NCBI RefSeq assembly: GCF_005862235.1
Contig: NZ_VCEK01000001.1
Coordinates: 248,001 to 312,000 of the forward strand
DNA length: 64,000 nt
Reading direction: 5' to 3'
From: Saccharomonospora piscinae
GTDB lineage: Bacteria > Actinomycetota > Actinomycetes > Mycobacteriales > Pseudonocardiaceae
Below are positions 16,415 to 24,694 of the stretch, in pieces (positions within the stretch are counted from its first letter, which is position 1; each line of letters opens with the position of its first letter). The translations under genes and the position numbers were made by a program. The notes under the pieces are model-generated. The model searched no databases. It had not been told where the DNA came from and saw only the letters and a list, made by a program, of their open reading frames with translations.

Positions 16415-17839
16415 CTACAGCACCGACGGCTCCGGATTACCCGCCGCCGCGATCGCCCGCCGCACCGGCACCAACGCCACCAACACGAAACCCACCACGA
16501 AAAACACCAGCAACGCCAGAATCGCGTACCGGAACGACCCCGTCGCCTGACCCACCGCCGCGAACACCAGCGGCCCCAGCCACGACGTTCCCCGCTCACC
16601 GATCTCATACAGCGAGTAGTACTGCGCCTCCTTACCCGCCGGAATCATCTGACTGAACAACGACCGCGACAACGCGTTCGTCCCACCCAGCACCAGACCG
16701 ATCCCCGCTGCCACCGCATAGAACTGGAACTGCTGACCCACCTCGATGAAGTACGCCGACGACACCACCACCATCCACACCACCAAACTGCCCAGAATCG
16801 TCTTCTTCGCACCCCAGCGACGCGCCACCAGCCCGTGCAACACCCCACCCACGTACGCCACGAACTGAATCACCAGAATCGTCGCGATCAGCACCTCGTT
16901 GCCGAACTTCAACTCCTCCGAGCCGTACTGCGCCGACACCGACACCACCGTCGAAATCCCGTCGGTGAACACCAGATACGCACCCAGAAACGCCAACGTC
17001 AGCGGAAACGCCCTCGCCTGCCGCAGCGTCTCCCGCAACTCCACGAAACCCGCCTTCACCACCGAGGCACCGTGCTCGCGACCGTGCGGTGGCTGCCGCT
17101 CCTGCAACCGCCGCAACGGAATCAACGTGAACAGCGCCCACCACAGCCCCGAACTCAGATAGCAGATCCGCACCGCCATCGACTCCGACACCCCCAGCGC
17201 ATCCCGGCTCAGATAGAACGCGAGCTGCACCGCCAGCGCCACACCACCACCCAGATACCCGAACGCCCAGCCCCGCGACGACACCTCGTCCCGCTCGTCC
17301 GGCGTCGCGATATCCGGCAGGAACGAGTAGTACGTCACGATCGACGCGCCGTAACCGATGTTGCCCAGCATGTACAGCGCGACCCCGAGCTCCCAACGGT
17401 CCTCCGACACGAAGAACAGCAACGCCGACGCGGCGGCACCCAGGAAAGCGAACGACGCCAGAATCCGCTTCTTGTACTGACTGCGATCCGCGATCGCCCC
17501 CGTGATCGGCAGGATCACCACCTGGATCACCGTCGCCGCCGCCAGCAGGTAACCCCACAGCGACCCGGCCGGGAACGTCAGCCCCAGCAAACTGATGTCA
17601 CAGTTCACCAGATTGTTCGACACACCACGCTCGTCCACGCACGGTGTCGGACCGTTGCGCGCCACGTTCTCCCGCGCGTCCTGCGCCGCCACCGAACTCA
17701 TGTACAGCGCACCGAACACCGTGATCACCGACGTGTAGAACGTCGAGTTCGCCCAGTCGTAGAAGTACCAGCCCCACTGCTCGCGTTTCCGCTGCCGGGG
17801 ATCGGTCGCGGGCGTCGGTCCGCTGCCAACGGTGCTCAT
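16415..17839 (-). CDS. MFS transporter of the UMF1/Atg22 type
   Basis: 474 residues with about twelve membrane segments. WGWYFYDWANSTFYTSVITVFG at the N-terminus (residues 20-41) and GAIADRSQYKKR after the fourth segment mark the UMF1 family, related to the yeast vacuolar effluxer Atg22. GAGGAG stands five bases before ATG 17839, favouring it over 17941. It lies upstream of tdk on the same strand, 120 bp away, with no evident functional link. Bacterial members have no settled substrate. Confidence 0.9.
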   Translation of the reverse strand: MSTVGSGPTPATDPRQRKREQWGWYFYDWANSTFYTSVITVFGALYMSSVAAQDARENVARNGPTPCVDERGVSNNLVNCDISLLGLTFPAGSLWGYLLAAATVIQVVILPITGAIADRSQYKKRILASFAFLGAAASALLFFVSEDRWELGVALYMLGNIGYGASIVTYYSFLPDIATPDERDEVSSRGWAFGYLGGGVALAVQLAFYLSRDALGVSESMAVRICYLSSGLWWALFTLIPLRRLQERQPPHGREHGASVVKAGFVELRETLRQARAFPLTLAFLGAYLVFTDGISTVVSVSAQYGSEELKFGNEVLIATILVIQFVAYVGGVLHGLVARRWGAKKTILGSLVVWMVVVSSAYFIEVGQQFQFYAVAAGIGLVLGGTNALSRSLFSQMIPAGKEAQYYSLYEIGERGTSWLGPLVFAAVGQATGSFRYAILALLVFFVVGFVLVALVPVRRAIAAAGNPEPSVL

Positions 17840-18051
17840 CCGGGCTCCTCGCTCGGTGATCGTTCCAAGTGAGCGGAGACTACTCGCACCACGCTCCGGC
17901 CACGGGCACGACCAGCGACCCGCAACAGCGCCGTCATCCACCCCTCACTCGCACGCCACCAGCGCGCCACACGCCACACCACCGCCACGACGTCACCCAA
18001 CCGCATGGCGTGTCGCGCTTGACGTCCCCCGAACGACGCAACGAGCCCTCA

Positions 18052-18088
18052 CACAGCGCTGTGCGGCACGGCCACCTGTGCTTACCGT
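18052..18088 (+). promoter_or_regulatory. Palindrome and -10 of the rpf-like gene
   Basis: CACAGCGCTGTG at 18052-18063 is a perfect 12-bp palindrome, 19 bp upstream of the -10-like TACCGT at 18083-18088. It sits where a repressor or activator would overlap the -35 region. Assignment is inferential. Confidence 0.35.
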
Positions 18089-18094
18089 CCCGCT

Positions 18095-18784
18095 ATGACC
18101 ACACATCCCGCACACCCCGCCACCCACCGTTCCCACCGCCGACAACCCTGGCGGCTGCTGCTCGCCACCACCGCCGCACTCGCCGCCCACACCCTCACCG
18201 CCGCCACCGCGACAGCGGACCCCACCACCGAGGACTGGGCCGCACTACGCCACTGCGAATCCACCAACCGCTACCAGGTCAACACCGGCAACGGCTACTA
18301 CGGCGCCTACCAGTTCGACCTGCCCACCTGGCGCAGCGTCGGCGGCACCGGACGCCCCGACCAGGCCACCCGCGCCGAACAGGACTACCGCGCCCTCTAC
18401 CTCTACCGCATGCGCGGCTGGCAGCCCTGGAGCTGCGCCCGCAGCCTCGGACTGCGCGCCGACAGCGACGCGGCCAGCGGCGTCACCCCCACCCGCGCCG
18501 CGGCCGCCTACATCAGCGGCAAACCCCACCAGCCCGGCCAGGCCGACCAGGCAGGCCCCGCCTGGCCCGGAACCGTCTACCGCTACGGCGACTGCGCCCG
18601 GCCCCTGCGCACCTTCCAGCTGCGCATGAACGACTTCGGCTACGACTTCCAGGGCACCGGCTGCTACTACCACAAGACCCGCGAAGCCGTGCTCGACATG
18701 CAACGCGCCAACGGCATCCGCGACTCGGGCCTGCTCGGCCCCAGGACCTGGCGCGCGGCCTGGAACGGCACACCGCCCCGCTGA
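18095..18784 (+). CDS. Resuscitation-promoting-factor-like transglycosylase with peptidoglycan-binding domain
   Basis: 229 residues. A signal peptide ends near residue 42 (TATADP). The Rpf catalytic domain (about 43-118) has DWAALRHCESTN with the catalytic Glu, then GYYGAYQFDLPTWRSVGG and the paired Cys of WSCARSLGL. Residues 165-225 form a PG-binding-1-type domain (FQLRMNDFGYDF, LDMQRANGIRDSGLLGPRTW). It should cleave peptidoglycan outside the cell and aid growth resumption. TACCGT at 18083-18088 is six bases before the ATG and there is no ribosome binding site, so a leaderless mRNA is likely. No c-di-AMP riboswitch, found before some rpf genes, was seen upstream. Confidence 0.9.
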   Translation: MTTHPAHPATHRSHRRQPWRLLLATTAALAAHTLTAATATADPTTEDWAALRHCESTNRYQVNTGNGYYGAYQFDLPTWRSVGGTGRPDQATRAEQDYRALYLYRMRGWQPWSCARSLGLRADSDAASGVTPTRAAAAYISGKPHQPGQADQAGPAWPGTVYRYGDCARPLRTFQLRMNDFGYDFQGTGCYYHKTREAVLDMQRANGIRDSGLLGPRTWRAAWNGTPPR

Positions 18785-18813
18785 ACGCGGGGGAGGGGAG
18801 TGGCGGTCCTACC

Positions 18814-19596
18814 TCACCCCGAGGGCCAGTTCCCACGCTCGATCAACAGGGCCCGCAACAGGTCCGGCCGATCGGTCACGATGCCGTGGACACCCAGATC
18901 CAGCAGCGACCGCATCCGCTCCGGATCGTTGATCGTCCACGTGTGTACCTCGATACCGGCCCGATGGGCCGCCGCCAGGAACGCCTTGTCGACGACCGTC
19001 ATCCGGCCGCGCCGCAGCGGTACCTGCGCCATCCGGCCCCGGCTGAACGACCCCAGCCGGAGCAACGGAACCCAGCCATCGGCGCGCAGTAACGCGGCCG
19101 ACCGTGGCCCGAGGGACGTGAGCAGGCGAGGGCCGCCCAGCCGCCGCAGCCGCGCCAGCCTCGACTCGGAGAACGCTGCCGCTGCCACCCGGTCGAAGGC
19201 GTCCATCCGCCGTACGATCCGCACGAACGGCTCCACCGCGTCGTCGGATTTCACGTCGACGTTGAAGAACGCGTCGGGTAGCTCCTCGAGTACGTCCTCC
19301 AACCGCGAGACCGGCGCCTTCCCGCCGATGCGCGCGCGGCGTACCGCGCTCCAAGGCTGCGCCACGATCGGGCCCGTGCCGTCGGTGGTGCGATCAAGCG
19401 TCGGATCGTGGTGGAGCACCACCGCACCGTCCGATGTCGCGTGGATGTCGGTCTCCACGTACCGGTAGCCCTCGGCCACGGCGCGCCGGAACGCGGGCAG
19501 CGAGTTCTCCATGCCTTCGAGATCACCGACGTGCCAGCCGCGATGGGCGAAGGCGCGCGGTGGCGGGTCCGCCAGGTACGGGTGAGCGACTCTCAT
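18814..19596 (-). CDS. Glycerophosphodiester phosphodiesterase
   Basis: 260 residues, a GDPD-fold enzyme that hydrolyses glycerophosphodiesters to sn-glycerol 3-phosphate and an alcohol. Key residues are visible: AHRG near the N-terminus, ENSLPAF, the metal pair YVETDIHAT, HHDPTLDRTTDG and the late VHTWTINDP and GVHGIVTDRPD. No signal peptide, so probably cytoplasmic. ATG 19596 starts the conserved region; an upstream ATG would add non-conserved sequence overlapping the divergent promoter. It converges with the rpf-like gene 29 bp away. Confidence 0.93.
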   Translation of the reverse strand: MRVAHPYLADPPPRAFAHRGWHVGDLEGMENSLPAFRRAVAEGYRYVETDIHATSDGAVVLHHDPTLDRTTDGTGPIVAQPWSAVRRARIGGKAPVSRLEDVLEELPDAFFNVDVKSDDAVEPFVRIVRRMDAFDRVAAAAFSESRLARLRRLGGPRLLTSLGPRSAALLRADGWVPLLRLGSFSRGRMAQVPLRRGRMTVVDKAFLAAAHRAGIEVHTWTINDPERMRSLLDLGVHGIVTDRPDLLRALLIERGNWPSG

Positions 19597-19663
19597 GTGG
19601 TCAGTCTGCCCGCCCGGCGTGGCCCCGGCATGGGTACGTGATGAACGGCTACTGTCGCGCTCG

Positions 19664-20071
19664 ATGGACGAGGACCACACGAGCGGTACGCCCGAACGCG
19701 CGCACGGAAAATCGTCACGTGACGAAAACGGGGCACAGCAGGTGCGCGCCGGGAGGGCCGTGCACTGCGGCTGGTGCGGACGCCGCGTCGACCAGGCAGG
19801 TTCCGTGGGGCGACGGCGCCGGTACTGCGGGCAGGCGTGCAGGCAACGCGCCTACGAACGCCGGGCGGCCGTCGAGCGCAGTGGGCTGCCGGGCGACGCG
19901 GTCGTGCTGTCCACGGGAGAGATCGCGGCACTGCAGGACCGGCTGTTCCAGCTGCGCTGCGCGGCCGAGGACGTCGCCACGGCGGCTCGCGAGGGCGCCG
20001 GCGCACGGGAGCTGCGCGTGATGGCCGACGAGCTCGCGCACGCGGTGCGGGAGCTGGAACGCCTGCGCTGA
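19664..20071 (+). CDS. Small Cys-motif (zinc-ribbon-like) actinobacterial protein
   Basis: 135 residues. Residues 38-70 contain CGWCGRR and RRYCGQACRQRAYERR, a CxxC...CxxxC arrangement likely to bind zinc, with an Arg-rich tail that may contact nucleic acid. The C-terminal half (VLSTGEIAALQDRLFQLRCAAEDVA onward) is helical, possibly coiled coil. It is the last gene before the dif candidate. TACTGT at 19650-19655 lies eight bases before ATG 19664. I know similar uncharacterised actinobacterial proteins but no function. Confidence 0.75.
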   Translation: MDEDHTSGTPERAHGKSSRDENGAQQVRAGRAVHCGWCGRRVDQAGSVGRRRRYCGQACRQRAYERRAAVERSGLPGDAVVLSTGEIAALQDRLFQLRCAAEDVATAAREGAGARELRVMADELAHAVRELERLR

Positions 20072-20094
20072 GCGCCGTGACCAGCCTTTCCATA

Positions 20095-20122
20095 AACGCC
20101 GATAAGGCACATTATGTAAAGT
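20095..20122 (+). other. dif: Candidate chromosomal dif site (XerC/XerD recombination site)
   Basis: The 28 bp divide into an 11-bp arm AACGCCGATAA, a 6-bp centre GGCACA and an 11-bp arm TTATGTAAAGT. The right arm closely matches the conserved XerD half-sites of E. coli (TTATGTTAAAT) and B. subtilis (TTATGTAAACT). The left arm ends in the conserved ATAA of XerC half-sites. It lies in non-coding DNA 24 bp after a stop codon, in the 359-bp gap between genes. A Xer-type recombinase gene begins 309 bp downstream. dif sites lie opposite oriC, so the window would be terminus-proximal. Confidence 0.8.
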
Positions 20123-20240
20123 AACTCGGCTGACGCCGGCCCCCGCCGCATGGGGACGCCCGAGTCCGCCCCGCTCCCGGCGCGCCCCTCCGGCTCCAGT
20201 GGTCCACTGCCCGCTCGCCCGCACCCGGGTTCTGTGTGCA

Positions 20241-20312
20241 GTGAAGGCCACCTTCACCGCACGAGACGCAGCGAGGGTGGCCTTCGCGGCGTCAGACACA
20301 GTCAAGGTGGCC
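20241..20312. repeat. Cluster of GAAGG-TGG-CCTTC-type palindromes
   Basis: GTGAAGG-CCA-CCTTCAC (20241-20257) is a perfect palindrome. A near copy, CGAGGG-TGG-CCTTCG, lies at 20272-20286, and a half copy, CAAGGTGGCC, at 20303-20312. The three are spaced about 30 bp apart in the gap 20072-20430, which otherwise contains only the dif candidate and the recombinase promoter. A perfect relative occurs at 40331-40355. Confidence 0.6.
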
Positions 20313-20418
20313 CCACCGCACAGCGACGGCGAGGCGGAGGTTGTACCCCTTCCCCGGTGGTGGCGGCACGGAATGTGAATTCATGTCGTGTATTGTGCAT
20401 TCCACGACGTTGCCCCGG

Positions 20419-20424
20419 TATGAT
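20419..20424 (+). promoter_or_regulatory. -10 element of the tyrosine recombinase gene
   Basis: TATGAT ends six bases before GTG 20431, and no ribosome binding site precedes that GTG. The expected transcription start falls on the start codon, implying a leaderless mRNA. Confidence 0.5.
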
Positions 20425-20430
20425 CATGCT

Positions 20431-21495
20431 GTGGCGAAAGCGGCAGAACCGAGCGACATCACGGTACGCGACGCGACCCTGGAGTACCTGGAGATCCTGG
20501 AACGGCGGGTGTTGCGCTCCCAGCTCAGCGCCGCCACCCTCACCGCCTACCGCCGCGACCTCGACGAGTTCGTCACTCTCCTGGGTGGTGACACTCCCCT
20601 GGACTCCGTGGAAGCCGACGACCTCGAGGTCGCCCTGACGCGGCTGGCGAAGGCACCGGACCGGCGCTACCGCGTCGGGTTGAAGATCGCCGAGGACGGC
20701 TCCACTCCCCCCGGCCGGGGGCCGTACTCGCTGTCCCGCTGGTTCGCCGCCGTGCGCGGGCTCTTCCGGTGGGCGGCCGACAAGACCTACGTGCAGGTGG
20801 ACCCCACGGTGAAGGTCACGGCCCCGCGCGCGCCGACCCGGGCCGCCGGTGCCAGGATCGGGCTCCGGCTGGACGAGGCCCTGGCCCTGCGGGCCGCACC
20901 GGCGGCCCGGTCGTCCGGGCAACGCCGGGCCAATCAGCAGTTGAGCTTGCGTGACGAGGCGATCCTGCGGCTGTTCGTCGAGTCGGGCCCACGCGTGTCG
21001 GAGCTGTGCGGCGCCAACCGCAGTGACCTCCGGTTGCACGAGGAGACCGGGACACCGGTGCTGCATGTTCGGGGCAAGGGACGCAAAGATCGCGACCTAC
21101 CGCTGTCGAAGCCGACGGCCGAGCTGATCGAGCGCTATCTCGCCGAGGAGCGGCCCGCTCCCCCCGCGCCGCAGCGGGTGGGTGACGGCGTGGAGCGCCG
21201 CCGGATCGCCGACGCGGCCGGGGCGTTGTTCGTGTCGGTGCGAGGCTGGCGGCTGGCGGCCAGGGACGTACAGCGCATGGTGCAGCGCTACACGGCGGAG
21301 TTCCTCGGGCGTCGCGCGACGCCGCATTCGCTGCGGCACACGGCGTTGACGATTCTGGCTCGGGCGGGTGTGGACATCGCCACGGTCGCCCAGATCGCCG
21401 GGCACGCCAGCCTGGCCACCACCTCGGTGTACATGGACGACTCGATGAGCGCGGCCGTGGAGGCGGTGGCCACCTCTCCCCTGTCCGAGCAGTGA
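20431..21495 (+). CDS. Tyrosine recombinase, XerC/XerD-like
   Basis: 354 residues. The N-terminal SAM-like DNA-binding domain spans about 10-130 and the catalytic domain about 145-345. All catalytic residues are present: Arg188 (SGPRVSELCG), Lys in GKGRKDR near 216, His299 and Arg302 (HSLRH), His325 (GHASLATT) and nucleophile Tyr334 (SVYMDD). It is about 50 residues longer than classical XerC/D, with extra loops near 80-95 and 235-260. It stands 309 bp from the dif candidate without any phage, conjugation or integron gene. It may act at dif, or be an unrelated integrase; canonical xerC/xerD genes are not in the window. Confidence 0.9.
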   Translation: MAKAAEPSDITVRDATLEYLEILERRVLRSQLSAATLTAYRRDLDEFVTLLGGDTPLDSVEADDLEVALTRLAKAPDRRYRVGLKIAEDGSTPPGRGPYSLSRWFAAVRGLFRWAADKTYVQVDPTVKVTAPRAPTRAAGARIGLRLDEALALRAAPAARSSGQRRANQQLSLRDEAILRLFVESGPRVSELCGANRSDLRLHEETGTPVLHVRGKGRKDRDLPLSKPTAELIERYLAEERPAPPAPQRVGDGVERRRIADAAGALFVSVRGWRLAARDVQRMVQRYTAEFLGRRATPHSLRHTALTILARAGVDIATVAQIAGHASLATTSVYMDDSMSAAVEAVATSPLSEQ

Positions 21496-21610
21496 CCCGG
21501 GTTCCGCCACGGCTCGGGAACGGCGGCCCGCAGACGCCGGGCCCCATGGCCAGCACACAACCGGTTCCTCCGGTCACGACATGATCAGCGGGTGTTGGCG
21601 GGGCGGGATG

Positions 21611-21940
21611 TCACGACGTGGCCAGCGGCCAGATCTCGACCACGCCTTGAGCCACCGCACACGGGGTTTCGGAGATCAGTCGCGTGGCCTCCTCGATGTC
21701 AGCTGCCTCGATCATGGTGAATCCGGCAACCGGCAGCTCGGAGTGCATGAACGGGCCCTGGTCCGTTCTGGTCCCCGCACCGTTGTGGTTGCGCACCTGC
21801 ACAGGCTGACCAGTTGTGCCCATCACTGCACCAGCTTCTCGCAGGCGCGCGTCGTGGTCGTGAGCCGCGTTCCGGATGGTGGCGTCTGTCTGCTCGTAAC
21901 CGGCCCGGTCGCCGTATCCGATCGCGATGAACTTCGCCAT
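21611..21940 (-). CDS. YCII-related domain protein
   Basis: 109 residues with a YCII/ferredoxin-like fold: AKFIAIGYGDRAGYEQT at the N-terminus, the conserved His/Asp stretch AAHDHDARL, and QGPFMHSELPVAGFTMIEAADIEEA, a relative of the DGPF loop. ATG 21938-21940 has no strong ribosome binding site but begins the conserved region. It stands alone, unlike the DGPF protein at 56705 that accompanies a sigma factor. Enzymatic role unknown. Confidence 0.8.
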   Translation of the reverse strand: MAKFIAIGYGDRAGYEQTDATIRNAAHDHDARLREAGAVMGTTGQPVQVRNHNGAGTRTDQGPFMHSELPVAGFTMIEAADIEEATRLISETPCAVAQGVVEIWPLATS

Positions 21941-22074
21941 TTCTGACCTCCTGCTCAAGATGTGCCGAGTCGTGAACGCTGTGACCGTAGCGTGATGGTG
22001 CGACGCTTTCGGTCGGCGCGAGGGAGCCGGAGCTCGAACCACGACCGAGCGCCTCGGTGAGCTACTGTGCCGGG

Positions 22075-22131
22075 GTGGGCACAGGTGTGGCCGAGGGCTG
22101 GTGGTCGGCGGCGCGGGAGCGATGGCGATGA
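22075..22131 (+). other. Possible 18-codon leader peptide upstream of the PrmC-like gene
   Basis: TACTGT at 22063-22068 is followed six bases later by GTG 22075, the leaderless pattern seen at other genes here. The short frame contains three Trp codons (two adjacent) and ends in a TGA overlapping ATG 22128 as ATGA. It could couple or attenuate translation of the methyltransferase; it may be chance. Confidence 0.3.
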
Positions 22132-22913
22132 GCCGCGCCCGGCCGGAGCTGGACGGGGACCTGGTGGCCCGGCTCCGCGCGGCGGGGTGTGTGTTCGCCG
22201 AAGATGAGGCCCGGTTGCTGGGGCAGGCGACGTCGGATTCGGCGCTGCGCGCCGTGCTGGTGGCGCGGCGGCTGGCCGGGGAGCCGCTGGAGCACGTGCT
22301 GGGTTGGGTCGCGTTCGGCGGGCGACGGTTGGTGGTGGAGCCCGGGGTGTTCGTGCCCCGGCGCCGCACCGAGTTTCTGGCCGATCAGGCGCGTGCGCTG
22401 GTGCGGGACGGCGCGGTCGTGGTGGACCTGTGCTGCGGGAGCGGGGCGGTCGCAGCGGCGGCCGCGGATGCGGCGCGGGTGCGGCTGTACGCGGCGGACA
22501 TCGATCCGGTCGCGGTGGCCTGCGCGCGGCGCAACCTCGCGGGCACGGGTGCGGTGGTGGCCGAGGGCGACCTCGACGCGCCGCTGCCGCGGTCGTTGCG
22601 GAGGCGGGTGGATGTGCTGGTGGCGAACGTGCCGTACGTGCCTTCCGGTGCCGTGGCGTCGATGCCGCCGGAGGCGCGCGAGCACGAGCCGCGCGGGACG
22701 CTCGACGGCGGTGAGGACGGGCTCGACATGGTGCGCAGGTTGGTGGGTGCCGCGCCGCGGTGGCTGGCGTCGGGTGGGTCGGTCCTGTTCGAGACCGGTG
22801 CCGATCAGGCTGCGAGCGCGGCCGAGGCGGTGCGGTGTGCGGGGCTGGTGCCTCAGGTGCGGCACTGCGACGAGCGGGAGGCGACCGTGGTGGTCGGGAC
22901 GACGACCGACTGA
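22128..22913 (+). CDS. PrmC/HemK-related N5-glutamine methyltransferase
   Basis: 261 residues. An N-terminal helical domain with EPLEHVLGWVAFGGRRL precedes a SAM-binding domain with VVDLCCGSGAVAAAAA and catalytic-loop NVPYVPSGAV. The NVPY variant of NPPY marks the PrmC-related subgroup rather than the peptide-release-factor methyltransferase itself, so the substrate is uncertain. ATG 22128 has GGGAG eight bases upstream; ATG 22122 or GTG 22101 are alternatives. An ATGA overlap with a short upstream frame also supports 22128. Confidence 0.85.
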   Translation: MSRARPELDGDLVARLRAAGCVFAEDEARLLGQATSDSALRAVLVARRLAGEPLEHVLGWVAFGGRRLVVEPGVFVPRRRTEFLADQARALVRDGAVVVDLCCGSGAVAAAAADAARVRLYAADIDPVAVACARRNLAGTGAVVAEGDLDAPLPRSLRRRVDVLVANVPYVPSGAVASMPPEAREHEPRGTLDGGEDGLDMVRRLVGAAPRWLASGGSVLFETGADQAASAAEAVRCAGLVPQVRHCDEREATVVVGTTTD

Positions 22914-23101
22914 TCCCCGTAGCCCGCTCTCGAACCCGGTCAGGAACGGAAGGATTGATCGGGTTCAATGGCTCGGTGTCGTAGTGCGGCTCGCACGGAG
23001 GGGTGATGCCGTGGGTGGCTGGGGCGGGTGGCCGTTTGGTGGTCGTGTGGCTGGGAATGTCCGCCTCGACCACGACGGCACAAGGTTTCGGGGCGGCAGG
23101 C

Positions 23102-23383
23102 ATGGTCATCTACTCCTATCGGTGCGCGGGCTGTGGTGAGTTCGACGTGCGGCTGCCGATGGGGCGGGCTGGGCAGGAGCTGCCGTGCCCGGTTTGCGGG
23201 GCGGCCGCGGCGCGGCGGTTCGGCACGCGCGGGGTGCTGCGGGGTTCCGCGGCGTTGACGCGGGCGGTCGAGGCTGCCGAAGGCACTGCGGAGCGGCCCG
23301 GTGTCGTGTCGGGGCCCTCGCCAAGGTCGCGGGGGCCCCGGGTGAGCCGGGACCCGCGGCACGCGCGGCTGCCCCGGCCCTGA
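23102..23383 (+). CDS. fmdB: FmdB-family zinc-ribbon protein
   Basis: 93 residues. An N-terminal zinc ribbon (YSYRCAGCGEFDV, then LPCPVCGAAAARRF) holds two CxxC pairs, followed by a Pro/Arg-rich disordered tail. FmdB proteins accompany formamidase/acetamidase genes and are presumed regulators. It lies 57 bp upstream of fmdA on the same strand, matching that pairing. ATG 23102 is the residue directly before the conserved start (MVIYSY). Confidence 0.88.
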   Translation: MVIYSYRCAGCGEFDVRLPMGRAGQELPCPVCGAAAARRFGTRGVLRGSAALTRAVEAAEGTAERPGVVSGPSPRSRGPRVSRDPRHARLPRP

Positions 23384-23440
23384 TCCGGGCGTGTGGTGCC
23401 CGTTTGCGTGTCGTCCGTTCCAGCACAGCAGGAGGTCGGT

Positions 23441-24685
23441 ATGCCCGAGGTCAAGTTCAGTGTCGATCAGTCGCGTCGGTTCGCGGAGCAGGAGGTGCGC
23501 GGGCACAACCGGTGGCATCCGGACGTGCCGGCGGCGGTGACGGTGCGTCCGGGTGAGGAGTTCCGGGTGGAGTGCCGGGAGTGGTTCGACGGCACGATCC
23601 ACAACGATGACTCGGCCGACGATGTGCGGGACGCGGATCTGTCGATCGTGCATCAGTTGTCCGGTCCGATCGCGGTGGAGGGGGCGGAGCCGGGTGATCT
23701 GTTGCTGGTGGACATTCTCGACCTGGGGCCGGTGCCGCAGGAGCACGGTCCGGTGGCGGGTCAGGGCTGGGGTTACACGGGGATCTTCGCGCGGGACAAC
23801 GGTGGCGGGTTCCTGACGGACCACTTCCCCGACGCCTACAAGGCGGTGTGGGATTTCCACGGTCAGACGGCGACGTCGCGGCACCTGCCGGGGGTGTCGT
23901 TCGTGGGGATCGCGCATCCCGGATTGATGGGGACGGCGCCGTCGGCGGAGTTGTTGTCGCGGTGGAACGGGCGGGAGGGTGATCTGATCGCGACGAACCC
24001 GTCGGCGGTGCCGCCGCTGGCGTTGCCGCCGGAGCCGCACAACGCGTTGCTGGGGTCGTTGTCGGGTGCGGAGTTCGATCGGGTGGCGGCGGAGGGGTCG
24101 CGGACGGCTCCGCCGAGGGAGAACGGCGGGAACCAGGACATCAAGAACCTGTCGCGGGGGTCGCGGGTGTTCTATCCGGTGTTCGTGCCGGGCGCGAAGT
24201 TGTCGCTGGGTGATCTGCACTTCAGCCAGGGTGATGGTGAGATCACGTTCTGCGGGGCGATCGAGATGGGCGGCTACATCGATCTGCACGTGGATGTGAT
24301 CAAGGGTGGGATGGAGACGTACGGCGTTGAGGCGCCGGTGTTCGTGCCGGGTCGGGTGGAGCCGCAGTACTCGGAGTATCTGACGTTCGCGGGTTTGTCG
24401 GTGACGGAGGCCGGTGAGCAGCGGTATCTGGATGCGACGTTGGCGTATCGGCGGGCGTGTCTGCACGCGATCGACTACCTGTCGACGTTCGGGTACACGC
24501 GGGAGCAGGCGTATCTGATCCTGGGGGCGGCTCCGGTGGAGGGCCGGTTGTCGGGTGTGGTGGACATTCCGAACGCGTGCGCGACGCTGTACGTCCCGAC
24601 TGCGATCTTCGATTTCGATCCGCGTCCGTCGGCGGAGGGGCCGGAGCGGGTGGACCGGGGTCAGTGTGCGGTGAGTGGCGGCTGA
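23441..24685 (+). CDS. fmdA: Formamidase/acetamidase
   Basis: 414 residues, FmdA/AmdA family enzyme that hydrolyses formamide or short aliphatic amides to ammonia and the acid, supplying nitrogen. Characteristic segments are HNRWHPDVPA, GDLLLVDILDLG, GYTGIFARDNGGG, HPGLMGTAPS, ENGGNQDIKNLSRGSRVFYPVFVPGA (in part) and GYIDLHVDVIKGGMETYG. AGGAGG stands six bases before ATG 23441. The stop lies in a palindrome also containing the stop of the convergent GNAT gene. Confidence 0.95.
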   Translation: MPEVKFSVDQSRRFAEQEVRGHNRWHPDVPAAVTVRPGEEFRVECREWFDGTIHNDDSADDVRDADLSIVHQLSGPIAVEGAEPGDLLLVDILDLGPVPQEHGPVAGQGWGYTGIFARDNGGGFLTDHFPDAYKAVWDFHGQTATSRHLPGVSFVGIAHPGLMGTAPSAELLSRWNGREGDLIATNPSAVPPLALPPEPHNALLGSLSGAEFDRVAAEGSRTAPPRENGGNQDIKNLSRGSRVFYPVFVPGAKLSLGDLHFSQGDGEITFCGAIEMGGYIDLHVDVIKGGMETYGVEAPVFVPGRVEPQYSEYLTFAGLSVTEAGEQRYLDATLAYRRACLHAIDYLSTFGYTREQAYLILGAAPVEGRLSGVVDIPNACATLYVPTAIFDFDPRPSAEGPERVDRGQCAVSGG

Positions 24686-24694
24686 CCCGGTCAG
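24682..24694. other. Palindrome carrying both convergent stop codons
   Basis: CTGACC-C-GGTCAG is a perfect 13-nt palindrome. The TGA of fmdA (24683-24685) and that of the GNAT gene on the other strand (24691-24693) are symmetric within it. It is too small to be a convincing terminator. Confidence 0.4.

Noticed and set aside
17840-18094. c-di-AMP riboswitch before the rpf-like gene
   Set aside because: The conserved paired elements were not found, and the promoter appears to give a leaderless mRNA with no room for one.
20095-21495. Integrated mobile element beside the recombinase
   Set aside because: No second dif-like copy, tRNA end, excisionase, replication or conjugation gene was seen; base composition does not change.
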